From contig JABGVH010000137.1 of NCBI GenBank assembly GCA_018646195.1, forward strand, positions 1 through 56,071: a stretch of DNA of 56,071 nt, given 5' to 3'. Source of the DNA: Halobacteriovoraceae bacterium. Lineage in GTDB: Bacteria; Bdellovibrionota; Bacteriovoracia; Bacteriovoracales; Bacteriovoracaceae. Position numbers and translations under genes: made by a program. Each line of letters opens with the position of its first letter. The first letter of the stretch is position 1. Shown in pieces: positions 48,009 to 55,800 of the stretch. Below the pieces are notes generated by a model. That model was not told the origin of the DNA. It did no database searches and was given only the letters and a program-made list of their open reading frames with translations.

Positions 48009-49016
48009 TTAATCACTGTCTGAAGTTCTGGCCATGGGGGACTTATCTTCAGTCCATTTTTTTTGGATATAATCGAGATATTTATTAAATTTTCTGCACT
48101 GGCCTCTCAAATAGTAATGACCAATAAGATGTACCCGAGAAGAGTAGTTCCCTTTTAAGAAGGAACGCATTGTGGCAAATATACCAAAGGCGGGGCTGGC
48201 GACATATTGATAGAGATGCAATGCCAGCGCACCATAGAGAACCACTTGAAGTGCCACTATTCCCCACAAAATTATCGCCAAGGTATCTTTTTGTTTATCG
48301 AGAAAGAAATGAATAATTTTATTGGGAGGCAATGTCCTCTGGGCAAGGGAAATTATAAGATCGTGAGTCTCCACACCAATCACCATAATTCCCACCGCAG
48401 TTGCAATACTAATAATGATAATAAAGAGTGAATACTGAATCATAAAGCCACTTTCAAATACCGGCTGGTGTATTCGGGTATATTTTTTGGGAATTTCTAA
48501 CGGCTTTAACTCTTGGTAGACTTTGGCATTACCGATAGTAGTAAAAAAGAATTCGCTAAAACGAGTCAGCAATTTTAGGTCGGTAAAGAAGTCTGGGTCG
48601 TATTGGGAGTCCTCATTCTCTAAAAATCCTTCGCAATAATCTCCAATCAACTTAAATGGCCTCATGATCAGCACCGAAATATACATGCCGATAACCACCA
48701 CCATAATAAGGAAGAGGCAGAGCCAGGGAAACATCTCTACTAAATTTTGGAGTACGTAATCAAAGTAGGTCGACTTGAAGTCTTTTAAGCCGGCGACTCC
48801 ATGGGCCTCAAAGAAATAGAGATCCATTGTAAGCAGCAGCCAGAGAAAGGCCGAAAGTACAGCTAGAGTTACAATTGGAATCGAGACTATCTTAAAGGTA
48901 GTTAAAAGACGGAACTTGGATTCATCATTTCGAGGAAGCTCCTTTATAGTGGCCCAGGTCTGCTTAAGAACTTGGGCCGGTGAAAAACCGCTCTGTAGTG
49001 AGGAATCCGATGCCAT
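48009..49016 (-). CDS. Hypothetical four-segment inner-membrane protein
   Basis: I do not recognise this 335-residue protein. It has four strongly hydrophobic segments (about 46-68, 96-118, 192-216 and 245-270), with a cytoplasmic N-terminus, and a helical region after segment 2 (MRPFKLIGDYCEGFL) that resembles a HAMP-type linker. The C-terminal tail is Lys/Asp/Ser-rich. The two-by-two arrangement with matching follow-on helices looks like an internal duplication. AGGATATGC precedes the ATG. It is followed by the DsbA-like gene. Confidence 0.65.
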   Translation of the reverse strand: MASDSSLQSGFSPAQVLKQTWATIKELPRNDESKFRLLTTFKIVSIPIVTLAVLSAFLWLLLTMDLYFFEAHGVAGLKDFKSTYFDYVLQNLVEMFPWLCLFLIMVVVIGMYISVLIMRPFKLIGDYCEGFLENEDSQYDPDFFTDLKLLTRFSEFFFTTIGNAKVYQELKPLEIPKKYTRIHQPVFESGFMIQYSLFIIIISIATAVGIMVIGVETHDLIISLAQRTLPPNKIIHFFLDKQKDTLAIILWGIVALQVVLYGALALHLYQYVASPAFGIFATMRSFLKGNYSSRVHLIGHYYLRGQCRKFNKYLDYIQKKWTEDKSPMARTSDSD

Positions 49017-49045
49017 GCATATCCTATCTATTTGTTTTTACATAT

Positions 49046-49051
49046 ATTATA
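49046..49051 (-). promoter_or_regulatory. Candidate -10 element of the membrane-protein gene
   Basis: A perfect TATAAT on the minus strand, about 30 bases before the ATG at 49016. A TTGCAG about 19 bases upstream is a weak -35. It suggests a sigma-70 promoter with poor -35. Confidence 0.35.
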
Positions 49052-49081
49052 GCCCCTTTTGAGGCTTTTGCTGCAAGGGGC
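49052..49081 (+). terminator. Plus-strand hairpin terminator without an upstream plus-strand gene
   Basis: GCCCCTT (49052-49058) pairs with AAGGGGC (49075-49081), followed on the plus strand by CTTTTTT. The loop is 16 bases. The nearest plus-strand gene lies downstream, so it would stop antisense transcription or end an unannotated small RNA. Confidence 0.45.
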
Positions 49082-49107
49082 CTTTTTTACCCCTATGGCC
49101 TCACTCC

Positions 49108-49142
49108 AGCGCTGTAAAATCGTTCAAATTATAGACAGCGCT
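49108..49142. promoter_or_regulatory. Candidate enhancer-binding-protein site upstream of a sigma-54 promoter
   Basis: AGCGCTGT and ACAGCGCT form a perfect 8-bp inverted repeat with a 19-base spacer. It is centred about 130 bases upstream of the expected sigma-54 start site, where activators of sigma-54 usually bind. Three further short palindromes (49143-49150, 49170-49177, 49195-49209) lie between it and the promoter. Confidence 0.45.
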
Positions 49143-49227
49143 CAGATCTGTAACCTTTTTGTCCTTTTCAGATATCTCTATATGGTTAGAATTACAGGCT
49201 TTTAGCCTGCTACCCTGCCAATAAAGG

Positions 49228-49244
49228 TTGGCACGAGTTATGCA
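49228..49244 (+). promoter_or_regulatory. Sigma-54 promoter (-24/-12)
   Basis: TTGGCACG, four bases, then ATGCA: the GG (49230-49231) and GC (49242-49243) are exactly 10 bases apart, matching TGGCACG-N4-TTGCW at all but one conserved position. The start site would be about 49255, giving the lipoprotein gene a roughly 50-base leader. Confidence 0.8.
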
Positions 49245-49306
49245 ACTCATAGCAGCATAATGAATTTAAATGGGCCCCACGGTCTGTTACTTTTTAGGAG
49301 AGAGTA

Positions 49307-49924
49307 ATGAAAGCATTTTATGGAACCTCAAAAGAAATCTTGAAGAAGATGATGGTCTTTGGGTTGATTTCACTTTTAGCCTTTTCATGTGGAAAAAGCG
49401 ACAAGGGTGGAGACAACAACAATCAGGCCCAAAGTCCTTTTCAGTTTTTAAACCAGGGCCAGACCGCACAGGTCAGCCAACTCTATCAACAACTACCTTG
49501 CCAATCCGGTCGTATGCCAGAGATCACATTAGGTCTCGCTGGCGGCGCACAGGGCAACGCAATTTCCGGTAATCTTACCCCCAATATTGTTGGCGGTAGT
49601 CCAATCGGAACTTATATTGGTGTTAACTACCAAATGGGCGCGGTAATGGTTATTACCCAGATGTCTAATGGTGGTCAGCAACAAAGTGGATTTAACGTGA
49701 CCTTGTCACTTTGTCGCGAAGTAAATCAATACAATCCTAATGACTATATTATTCATGAACAAATCGTGAACTCGGGAACAACTCAATTTCAACTTCCCTA
49801 CGCGGTACTTGGTCAGAGCCTTCAATGTCCTTCGCATCCTGTTTATCAAGGATCAGTGATATTCAATGTTCCGAACCTTGGAAATGTTCAGTATGACTTT
49901 GCTCCTCAGCAAGGTTGCCAATAA
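49307..49924 (+). CDS. Putative lipoprotein under sigma-54 control
   Basis: I do not recognise this 205-residue protein. The first 28 residues form a signal with a lipobox-like LAFSC (Cys 28). The mature chain is Gln/Asn/Gly-rich and beta-strand-like, with four further cysteines at roughly even positions (LPCQSG, SLCREV, LQCPSH, QQGCQ) that could form disulfides. AGGAGAGAG lies before the ATG. It is monocistronic, with a strong terminator after it and a sigma-54 promoter before it. It probably sits in the outer membrane or periplasm. Confidence 0.75.
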   Translation: MKAFYGTSKEILKKMMVFGLISLLAFSCGKSDKGGDNNNQAQSPFQFLNQGQTAQVSQLYQQLPCQSGRMPEITLGLAGGAQGNAISGNLTPNIVGGSPIGTYIGVNYQMGAVMVITQMSNGGQQQSGFNVTLSLCREVNQYNPNDYIIHEQIVNSGTTQFQLPYAVLGQSLQCPSHPVYQGSVIFNVPNLGNVQYDFAPQQGCQ

Positions 49925-50005
49925 GAACTATTTCAATAGTAGTAGTAAACAAAGCAAAATAAATTTTCACCTTCCAGGAAGGAAGGACTCTCTCCCCTCA
50001 TTAAG

Positions 50006-50034
50006 AGAAGCAAGGTATCCCACGCCTTGCTTCT
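50006..50034 (+). terminator. Intrinsic terminator after the sigma-54 lipoprotein gene
   Basis: A 10-bp perfect stem (AGAAGCAAGG / CCTTGCTTCT) with a 9-base loop, continued by TTTT. It lies 82 bases after the stop and 23 bases before the convergent amidase stop. Confidence 0.8.
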
Positions 50035-50056
50035 TTTTAGTTTGAGCCCAATCCAA

Positions 50057-50842
50057 TTAAAATAATACTGGCTGTTTCTTATTTCCGCTTTCGCGCTTCA
50101 ATTTCTTGAAATAATTATCGACACCAATGGCGACTGCCTTGGCAAAGCGTTCCTGGTAATTTTTAGAACGCATTTTTTTAATTTCTTTTTTATTGGTTAT
50201 GAAACCTGCTTCGAGTAGCACTGCAGGTCTTTTGGTAAGGGCCAGAACATAGAAGAGACCCGGCTTGATTCCTCTATTTGTAATGCCATAGCTTTTTGAG
50301 ATTTCGCGTGCAATGCGCCCGTGGATAGAGCTTGCTAATTTTTTTGAAGTTGAAGTTGTCCTCTCAATTACTAAATCTGTAAGAATTCGATGAACCATGA
50401 AGGCCTCGCCTTTAAGATTTCTATTTTCTATCGCCTCTACCTTTTTAATTGCCTTATTCTTATGATTGTCGAGGTAGTAAGTCTCAAAGCCTCTCGATTT
50501 TCCAGTTGGACTGGCATTAATATGTACCGAGATAAAAATATCGGCCTTGATCTTTTCAGCGATATTGGCGCGCTCTTGCAGGCTAACACTGCGATCGACA
50601 CTTCGGGTAAGAAAGACTTTATATTTCTTACTCAATTTTTTGTAAATTCTTTTAGAGATTTGAAGAGATAGTTCTTTTTCGTAGATATGGTATTTCTTGA
50701 CGCCGATTGGCTGACTTTTAGCGCCTTTATCTTCTCCTCCATGACCTGGGTCGATTAGAATAGTCTGGGCCAGAATGGTCTGACCACATAGGAGATAAAA
50801 TAGAAAAAGGATGGTGATTTTTTTTAATATTATCATGTTCAT
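50057..50842 (-). CDS. N-acetylmuramoyl-L-alanine amidase (Amidase_3)
   Basis: A 261-residue zinc amidase with a signal peptide (about 1-25). It cuts the bond between muramic acid and the stem peptide, leaving denuded glycan strands. Zinc ligands are H34 (DPGHGG), E55 (YEKE) and the His in SVHINAS; the catalytic Glu is in LLEAGFITN. There is no separate SPOR or LysM cell-wall domain. It is directly downstream of the SpoIID-like gene (4 bases), an arrangement that pairs amidase and denuded-glycan lyase. Confidence 0.93.
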   Translation of the reverse strand: MNMIILKKITILFLFYLLCGQTILAQTILIDPGHGGEDKGAKSQPIGVKKYHIYEKELSLQISKRIYKKLSKKYKVFLTRSVDRSVSLQERANIAEKIKADIFISVHINASPTGKSRGFETYYLDNHKNKAIKKVEAIENRNLKGEAFMVHRILTDLVIERTTSTSKKLASSIHGRIAREISKSYGITNRGIKPGLFYVLALTKRPAVLLEAGFITNKKEIKKMRSKNYQERFAKAVAIGVDNYFKKLKRESGNKKQPVLF

Positions 50843-50846
50843 TTTT

Positions 50847-52061
50847 TTAATAAACTTTCTTTATTTTATGACCTGGAAAGTAATGGGCCAATATTTTCTT
50901 ATAGCCCCAGCCCTTTTTGGCCAAATCGAGGGCACCTATTTGGCACATTCCTACTCCGTGCCCAAGCCCCTCACCTTTCATCACAAACTTCCCACCAGCA
51001 TACTTAAGCTTAAAATTATTTGAGGGAACTATAACTCTTCCGAAATACTTTCGAAATAAGGGTTTTGGAATTTTATAAACATTCCCTCCAACATAGAGAC
51101 GAATATTATTACGAAAGCGATTGTCTGGTGCCACTCTAACTTTTAGCCCTTTCTTAAATCGCGGTAGCCTTTTGAGGTATTGTTTCTTGCGGGCCCAAAT
51201 AAGAAACTTCTTAAAGCGCTTAAATTTTAACTTCCCATTCCAAGTTCGCTTTCCTCTTCCGTCACAGAAAGGACAAAGAACACCTTCTTTATAACCAGCA
51301 ACCCGATTGTCCCAAACTTGCTCTGGTCTTAGAGTGCGGCCGCCACATTTAGCGTGAAAAAATGCCGGTGTTAAAGTTCCCTTTTTAGTTAAAAGTACCA
51401 AGCCTTCAGTTTTTCGGCTGGCAAGACGGGTTTCAGTGGTGGCATCAAAAAAGTTTCCTCCCACTTGATGTTTTTCAGAACTTTCTAAATCATAATAGGC
51501 CTCAACTCCTAGCTCTCTAGAGACACGCTTTGAACGCATCATATGTAGAGCATAAGTCCTGGCGGCCACCGCCTGCGCCTTAAGTGCCTCAATCGGCCAG
51601 ACGCTATTCATCTCTTTAGACAGTAATGAAGAGATATAGTTTTCAATTGTCGTCTCATTAATGACATCGCAAGATTGTTTAGTAGACGAAGTCACTATAT
51701 GCAGTTGACCTAAAAACTTTTCCTTATTTAAAGAAAGTAAGCCTGTATTACTTTGCAGTGAGGCCAACAACACTGGCTTTTTAAGAAAGCGCCGATTTTG
51801 GCGAGAGAAACTCTGACAATTAAATTTAACAGTCTTCTTTCCAGAAAACCTTTTGAGGTCATTATTGGTGTGGATTTTTCGTTTAAGATCAGTACCGCTA
51901 ATCCAAACATTATTGAGGGATTTACCGACTCGTATTTTTACAACGGGCTTATTTTTCAAACGAACAAGAAGTTCGTTTAAAGTGCTGGGTTTGGTCTTCC
52001 CAAGTGCAGGAGAAGATCCCAGAAGAAAAATTAAAAGGGCTATCACTATTTGTCCATCCAT
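50847..52061 (-). CDS. SpoIID/LytB-domain protein (putative lytic transglycosylase)
   Basis: A 404-residue exported protein. After a signal peptide (about 1-21) comes a SpoIID domain with the catalytic Glu in LLSKEMNSVWPIEALKAQAVAARTYAL, FFHAKCGGRT, VLCPFCDG (a CxxC that may bind zinc) and the closing GEGLGHGVGMCQIGA. SpoIID cuts glycan strands that have lost their peptides, so it needs an amidase partner, here the next gene. I chose the ATG at 52061; a TTG at 52079 is possible but overlaps a 7-bp palindrome. Confidence 0.9.
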   Translation of the reverse strand: MDGQIVIALLIFLLGSSPALGKTKPSTLNELLVRLKNKPVVKIRVGKSLNNVWISGTDLKRKIHTNNDLKRFSGKKTVKFNCQSFSRQNRRFLKKPVLLASLQSNTGLLSLNKEKFLGQLHIVTSSTKQSCDVINETTIENYISSLLSKEMNSVWPIEALKAQAVAARTYALHMMRSKRVSRELGVEAYYDLESSEKHQVGGNFFDATTETRLASRKTEGLVLLTKKGTLTPAFFHAKCGGRTLRPEQVWDNRVAGYKEGVLCPFCDGRGKRTWNGKLKFKRFKKFLIWARKKQYLKRLPRFKKGLKVRVAPDNRFRNNIRLYVGGNVYKIPKPLFRKYFGRVIVPSNNFKLKYAGGKFVMKGEGLGHGVGMCQIGALDLAKKGWGYKKILAHYFPGHKIKKVY

Positions 52062-52071
52062 GGTCAAACTT

Positions 52072-52088
52072 AGTCTCAAAATGAGACT
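52072..52088. promoter_or_regulatory. Inverted repeat before the SpoIID-like gene
   Basis: AGTCTCA-AAA-TGAGACT is a perfect 7-bp inverted repeat with a 3-base spacer, 11 bases before the ATG at 52061. It may be an operator or an RNA hairpin near the ribosome-binding region, which is otherwise weak. Confidence 0.4.
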
Positions 52089-52138
52089 TCTCTAGTTTAA
52101 CCATAACGAAATTGATTCTCAAGTGATTTCGCGTTTGC

Positions 52139-52993
52139 CTAGCTAAGCGCCTGCATAATTTTCTGGAGATCATTCCAGGCAGAACGCTTCATGTTCGGAT
52201 TGATCGCCAAGTAATTGGGATGGAAGAGTGGAACCAATTGAAACGAGTGGCCTTCACCATTTTCAGAGGTCACCTGGCGGCTGCAAAATTTTCCGTGAAC
52301 CTTTGAAATTCTTTCACGTTTTCCAAGTAATAAGGCGCTGGATATGGCCCCCATGCTGATCACGAACTGAGGCTTCCACTTGAGAATTTGGTGCAGTGAA
52401 AGCTCAAAGCAAGGGCAACTTTTATGACTGGGGACTTCACTATCGCTGGCCTGACAGCGAACCAAAATTCCCTGACCGGCACTAGCAGCAGAAAGGCCCA
52501 TCGCCGAAATCATTTTATTGATAATTAGTTGCGGCTCACCCTCTGGACCGCCATGACAGGCTTCACCTAATAAAAGAATTTTTAAGGGCGCTTCTAATAA
52601 TTCAGGGGAAAGTATCTGACCGTTTTGCTCTTCTCGTAGGCAATGGGGGCAGTTTTTCGGCGCCACTGCGGATATCTTCCAGCTTTTTGCTTGAGAGATT
52701 TGATCATCTAAAACGTGAATCTCCCCTCCAGGAATTTTAAAGACTGGCTTCTTTTCGCCAACCTCTGGAGTCATTTCTTTGCGTTTTTCAACGTATTGAT
52801 TGAGCGCTACTAGGGTTTGGCGTTTCTCTGAAGCAGCCGGCCCCAAGGGCTTACAGCTGGCCCCTAGAGACTTTGTGCCCCAAGGGACTGGCCCTAAAAG
52901 AGCTTCGGAAAAGCTTTGGGAAAAGGCCTTGGGCGCCTCTCTCAACTGTTGTCTCTCTGCATTAAAATAGTTCTTTAATGAGTTTTCTTTCAT
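52139..52993 (-). CDS. Uracil-DNA glycosylase-like protein of the Fe-S (family 4) type
   Basis: A 284-residue DNA repair enzyme candidate. The N-terminal 90 residues are not conserved. The C-terminal UDG fold has LLLGEACHGGPEGEP at the position of GEAPG-x-x-E-D, CxxC (NCPHC) and later cysteines (VRC, KSCPC) that could hold a 4Fe-4S cluster, and the closing LFHPNYLAINPN, matching HPS/HPA motifs. The acidic catalytic residue and the proline of motif A differ, so activity is uncertain. I chose the ATG at 52993; a longer frame to 53095 lacks a ribosome-binding site. Confidence 0.72.
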   Translation of the reverse strand: MKENSLKNYFNAERQQLREAPKAFSQSFSEALLGPVPWGTKSLGASCKPLGPAASEKRQTLVALNQYVEKRKEMTPEVGEKKPVFKIPGGEIHVLDDQISQAKSWKISAVAPKNCPHCLREEQNGQILSPELLEAPLKILLLGEACHGGPEGEPQLIINKMISAMGLSAASAGQGILVRCQASDSEVPSHKSCPCFELSLHQILKWKPQFVISMGAISSALLLGKRERISKVHGKFCSRQVTSENGEGHSFQLVPLFHPNYLAINPNMKRSAWNDLQKIMQALS

Positions 52994-53116
52994 AAGCCAT
53001 TTTTTCCTATGGGCTAAATTTTCCAAACAAATCAAAGAGAGTAAAGCTAAATCGAGAGCGCTCCGATAAATCATATAGCTGGTGCAAGATAACAATAACC
53101 TGCAAGGAGAAACACC

Positions 53117-53329
53117 ATGTCATTTGAATCTGATTTTAAGTTTGAGCGTTTCGAAGAATATTTTGGAGACATCAAGCAAGTGAAAAAACTAATCGATAAT
53201 TGTGGAGTTTGCGGCTCAAAATTGATCCTCTCCCACCTTTCCGATTATAAGAATCTCTTTGTTCAAGAGACGGCCCGTTGTCCCGAATGCGGAAGCAACG
53301 ATCGAAAAATGATCCATGTTTTAAACTAG
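53117..53329 (+). CDS. Small zinc-ribbon protein
   Basis: A 70-residue protein with two CxxC knuckles (CGVCG at 29-33 and CPECG at 55-59), spaced as in a zinc ribbon. The rest is charged (FESDFKFERFEEYF) with no membrane segment. Its function is unknown; such small ribbons often bind nucleic acid or act as adaptor proteins. AAGGAG lies 7 bases before the ATG, and the gene is divergent from the glycosylase gene. Confidence 0.75.
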   Translation: MSFESDFKFERFEEYFGDIKQVKKLIDNCGVCGSKLILSHLSDYKNLFVQETARCPECGSNDRKMIHVLN

Positions 53330-53353
53330 ACCTATTTGCAATAGCCTAAGTTT

Positions 53354-53382
53354 AAAAAGCCTCAGTTTAGCTGGGGCTTTTT
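53354..53382. terminator. Shared bidirectional terminator of the zinc-ribbon gene and uvrC
   Basis: AAAAAGCCTCAG / CTGGGGCTTTTT is a 12-bp stem with one G-T pair and a TTTAG loop. T-rich flanks follow on both strands. It overlaps the last codons of uvrC on the minus strand and lies 25 bases after the zinc-ribbon stop on the plus strand. Confidence 0.75.
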
Positions 53383-55244
53383 TTATGCCCTCGAATATGG
53401 TCCAAAATATTTTCCGCAATCTTCAATGAGATTCCTAACTGCTGGCTAATCTGGGCGACTCCCAATTCTGCCAACTCTTCTTGGTTCAATTTCAAATTCT
53501 TAAGAATGATACTTTTGGTCTTTATTCCCACCCCTGGAACTGCGTCGAGCCAGGAGTTAAAAGTCCGTTGTTTTTCCTTCTTATGATGCAACACTCTCGA
53601 AAAGCGGTGGGCCTCATCTCTCATGCTGACTGTAATTTTCATCAGGCTTTTATTTTTCTGCAAGATATAAGGATTGCTCCTACCTGGTATAATTAAGCGT
53701 TCGTCGGATTTTTGAATTTTGTCCGATCGAAAACTGCCCTTGGTTTTTTCTTTTGCAATGCCTACCACTGGAATGGCCAATTCAAACTCTTCAAGTACTC
53801 CCCTGAACATTGAGACCTGACCTTTGCCGCCATCAACGATGAAGACGTCTGGCAAATCTCCATGAGGAATCCGACGCCGCAGGACCTCTTTCATCATTTC
53901 AAAATCATTATTTCCCTCTGGTCGCTCTTCCAGATGATAGTGGCGATAGGCACTTTTAACCGCGCGACCATCCCTAAAAACAATTTGACTAGCGGTCGGA
54001 CTCTTTCCTTGAAAGATGGCGACATCATAGCATTCTAAAAGAACAGGTCTTTCAGGCAAGCTTAGTAGATCTTTTAATTTATTGAGTCCCACATAGACTG
54101 ACTCTTCATTCTTAATTCGAACTCGCTGATTTTCATTGGCGTGGTCCTTGGTCAGATTCATCATTGATAGGTAGCGTTTCCCTGGCGTCACAATCTTTAA
54201 TTGATGATAATTCCTTAGCCCTGACTCGAAGATACCGTTCATCTCTTTTGAAAAAGGAGAGACAATAATATCGGGAAAAGAATCATAAGTAGTGCTGTAG
54301 TATTGATACATATAAGAAAGAATGGCGTCTTCTAACTCTCCTTCTTCCTCTAAATCAATAGTGGGAAAATGAAAATTCTTATGACCTAGTAGAATTCCAT
54401 TTCGAACCATATAAATTGAAATATCTATTTCTATATCTCCACGATGATAGGCAAAGATATCTATATTTTCGTCACTGCCATCGAGCTCGGCATTTTTCTG
54501 ATTGGCGTAATCTAAAAACTCCTGGAGGATGACAATATAGTCGCGAATGATTGCCGCCCGTTCAAATTTCTCCTCGGCTGCCAAAGTCAGCATCTTATCT
54601 TCTAAAATTTGAATGCTCTCCTGCCCTTTTCCTGTAAAGAAATTAACTGCCTTTTCTAAGTCCTCACGGTAATCGCTTTCGCTAATCTTAGCTACGCAAG
54701 GAGCAGAACATTGGTGCAGTTGGTAGAGCAGGCAAGGCTCCTTTCGACTTTTCATTTCGCGCAAAGTGCAATCTCTTAAAGTAAATGATTTGGTCACAAT
54801 TCTTAGAACCTCTGAGATATTACTGCCCCAGACGAAGGGCCCAAAAACTTCTCTCTTGGCGCCCCTTTTCGGTCTTCGAATATACTGCACACGAGGAAAT
54901 TCTTCTGCCTGATTGACTTCAACATAGGGGTAAGACTTATCGTCTTTCAGCATGACATTGTATTTGGGAACATGTTTTTTGATCAGATTATTTTCTAATA
55001 CCAGGGCCTCGGTTTCATTCTCAGTCATGATGAATTCGAACTCGCGAATATGCCCTACTAAGATTTCTGTCTTGGGAGATTTGGCGCCTTTTTGAAAATA
55101 ACTGGCGACCCTGGCCTTGAGGTTCTTGGCCTTCCCGACATAGATGATTTGACCATTGGCCCTTTTCATCAAATAGCAGCCGGGTTTCTTAGGCAAACTA
55201 TGTGCCTTCTCTAGTAAATGCTCCCGTTTATACTGATTGCTCAT
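53367..55244 (-). CDS. uvrC: UvrABC excision nuclease subunit C
   Basis: UvrC makes the two incisions in nucleotide excision repair. The 625 residues comprise the N-terminal GIY-YIG nuclease (PGCYLMKRANGQIIYVGKAKNLKARVASYF, read across 21-50), a Cys-containing linker (DCTLREMKSRKEPCLLYQLHQCSAPC), the UVR motif, the RNase H-like C-terminal nuclease (DVFIVDGGKGQ) and the terminal helix-hairpin-helix (DAVPGVGIKTK). Slightly longer than the E. coli protein (610). AGGGCG precedes the ATG. Confidence 0.98.
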   Translation of the reverse strand: MSNQYKREHLLEKAHSLPKKPGCYLMKRANGQIIYVGKAKNLKARVASYFQKGAKSPKTEILVGHIREFEFIMTENETEALVLENNLIKKHVPKYNVMLKDDKSYPYVEVNQAEEFPRVQYIRRPKRGAKREVFGPFVWGSNISEVLRIVTKSFTLRDCTLREMKSRKEPCLLYQLHQCSAPCVAKISESDYREDLEKAVNFFTGKGQESIQILEDKMLTLAAEEKFERAAIIRDYIVILQEFLDYANQKNAELDGSDENIDIFAYHRGDIEIDISIYMVRNGILLGHKNFHFPTIDLEEEGELEDAILSYMYQYYSTTYDSFPDIIVSPFSKEMNGIFESGLRNYHQLKIVTPGKRYLSMMNLTKDHANENQRVRIKNEESVYVGLNKLKDLLSLPERPVLLECYDVAIFQGKSPTASQIVFRDGRAVKSAYRHYHLEERPEGNNDFEMMKEVLRRRIPHGDLPDVFIVDGGKGQVSMFRGVLEEFELAIPVVGIAKEKTKGSFRSDKIQKSDERLIIPGRSNPYILQKNKSLMKITVSMRDEAHRFSRVLHHKKEKQRTFNSWLDAVPGVGIKTKSIILKNLKLNQEELAELGVAQISQQLGISLKIAENILDHIRGHKKSPS

Positions 55245-55316
55245 GCGCCCTAAGTCTTTACAGCTTCTCTCGCTGCGTCTAAATTCAACCTTTCATTTCC
55301 CTGTCCCAGGTGTCTC

Positions 55317-55736
55317 ATGGCTGATATTAGCGTTGGTAAAGAAGTTCTCTCTCATTGTAATAAATGTAAACTTGCATTGGCCCATATTGTGGTAACAATG
55401 AAAACAAAGTCTACCCTGGGGAAAGTTGAATGCAAAACTTGTGGCAATACTCACGCCTATAAGGACCCTTCCAAAGTTAAGGCCAAAAAATCCCAGACGG
55501 GAGGCACAAAACGCGCCAAAAGTGCCACCAAGCAATCCATTTCTGACCTATGGTTAGTCGCCGTCAATCAAGCCAGCAGTAAGTCTCAACCCTATAGTAT
55601 CCGTGCCTGTTTTAAATTGGGAGATATTATTGATCACCCCAAGTTTGGACCTGGAGTGATTGAAAGATTAATTGATGCTGATAAAATTGAAGTGATTTTC
55701 CGTCACGAGATTAAAACTCTTATGCATAATAAATGA
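55317..55736 (+). CDS. Conserved hypothetical protein with zinc-ribbon and Tudor-like C-terminus
   Basis: A 139-residue protein of unknown function. The N-terminal part has CNKC and CKTC knuckles (14-17 and 39-42). A Lys/Ser/Thr-rich middle (about 50-75) follows. The C-terminal part, GDIIDHPKFGPGVIERL, resembles the HP-FG-G-V motif found in UvrD-type C-terminal Tudor domains and small CarD-like domains that bind RNA polymerase. It is divergent from uvrC and 72 bases away. A nucleic-acid or transcription-linked role is possible but not shown. Confidence 0.65.
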   Translation: MADISVGKEVLSHCNKCKLALAHIVVTMKTKSTLGKVECKTCGNTHAYKDPSKVKAKKSQTGGTKRAKSATKQSISDLWLVAVNQASSKSQPYSIRACFKLGDIIDHPKFGPGVIERLIDADKIEVIFRHEIKTLMHNK

Positions 55737-55771
55737 CCGAGTTAATTGCGTAAGCAATTCATCCGGTCATT
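55732..55771. other. Two-tier hairpin overlapping the gene stop
   Basis: AATGACCG (55732-55739) pairs with CGGTCATT (55764-55771), and inside it AATTGC (55744-55749) pairs with GCAATT (55754-55759) around a GTAA loop, with a symmetric internal loop (AGTT/CATC). The stop codon of the upstream gene is inside the first arm. No U-run follows, so it is not a classic terminator. Confidence 0.55.
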
Positions 55772-55800
55772 CCGAACACGCACCTTCCTAAACAACTCTT

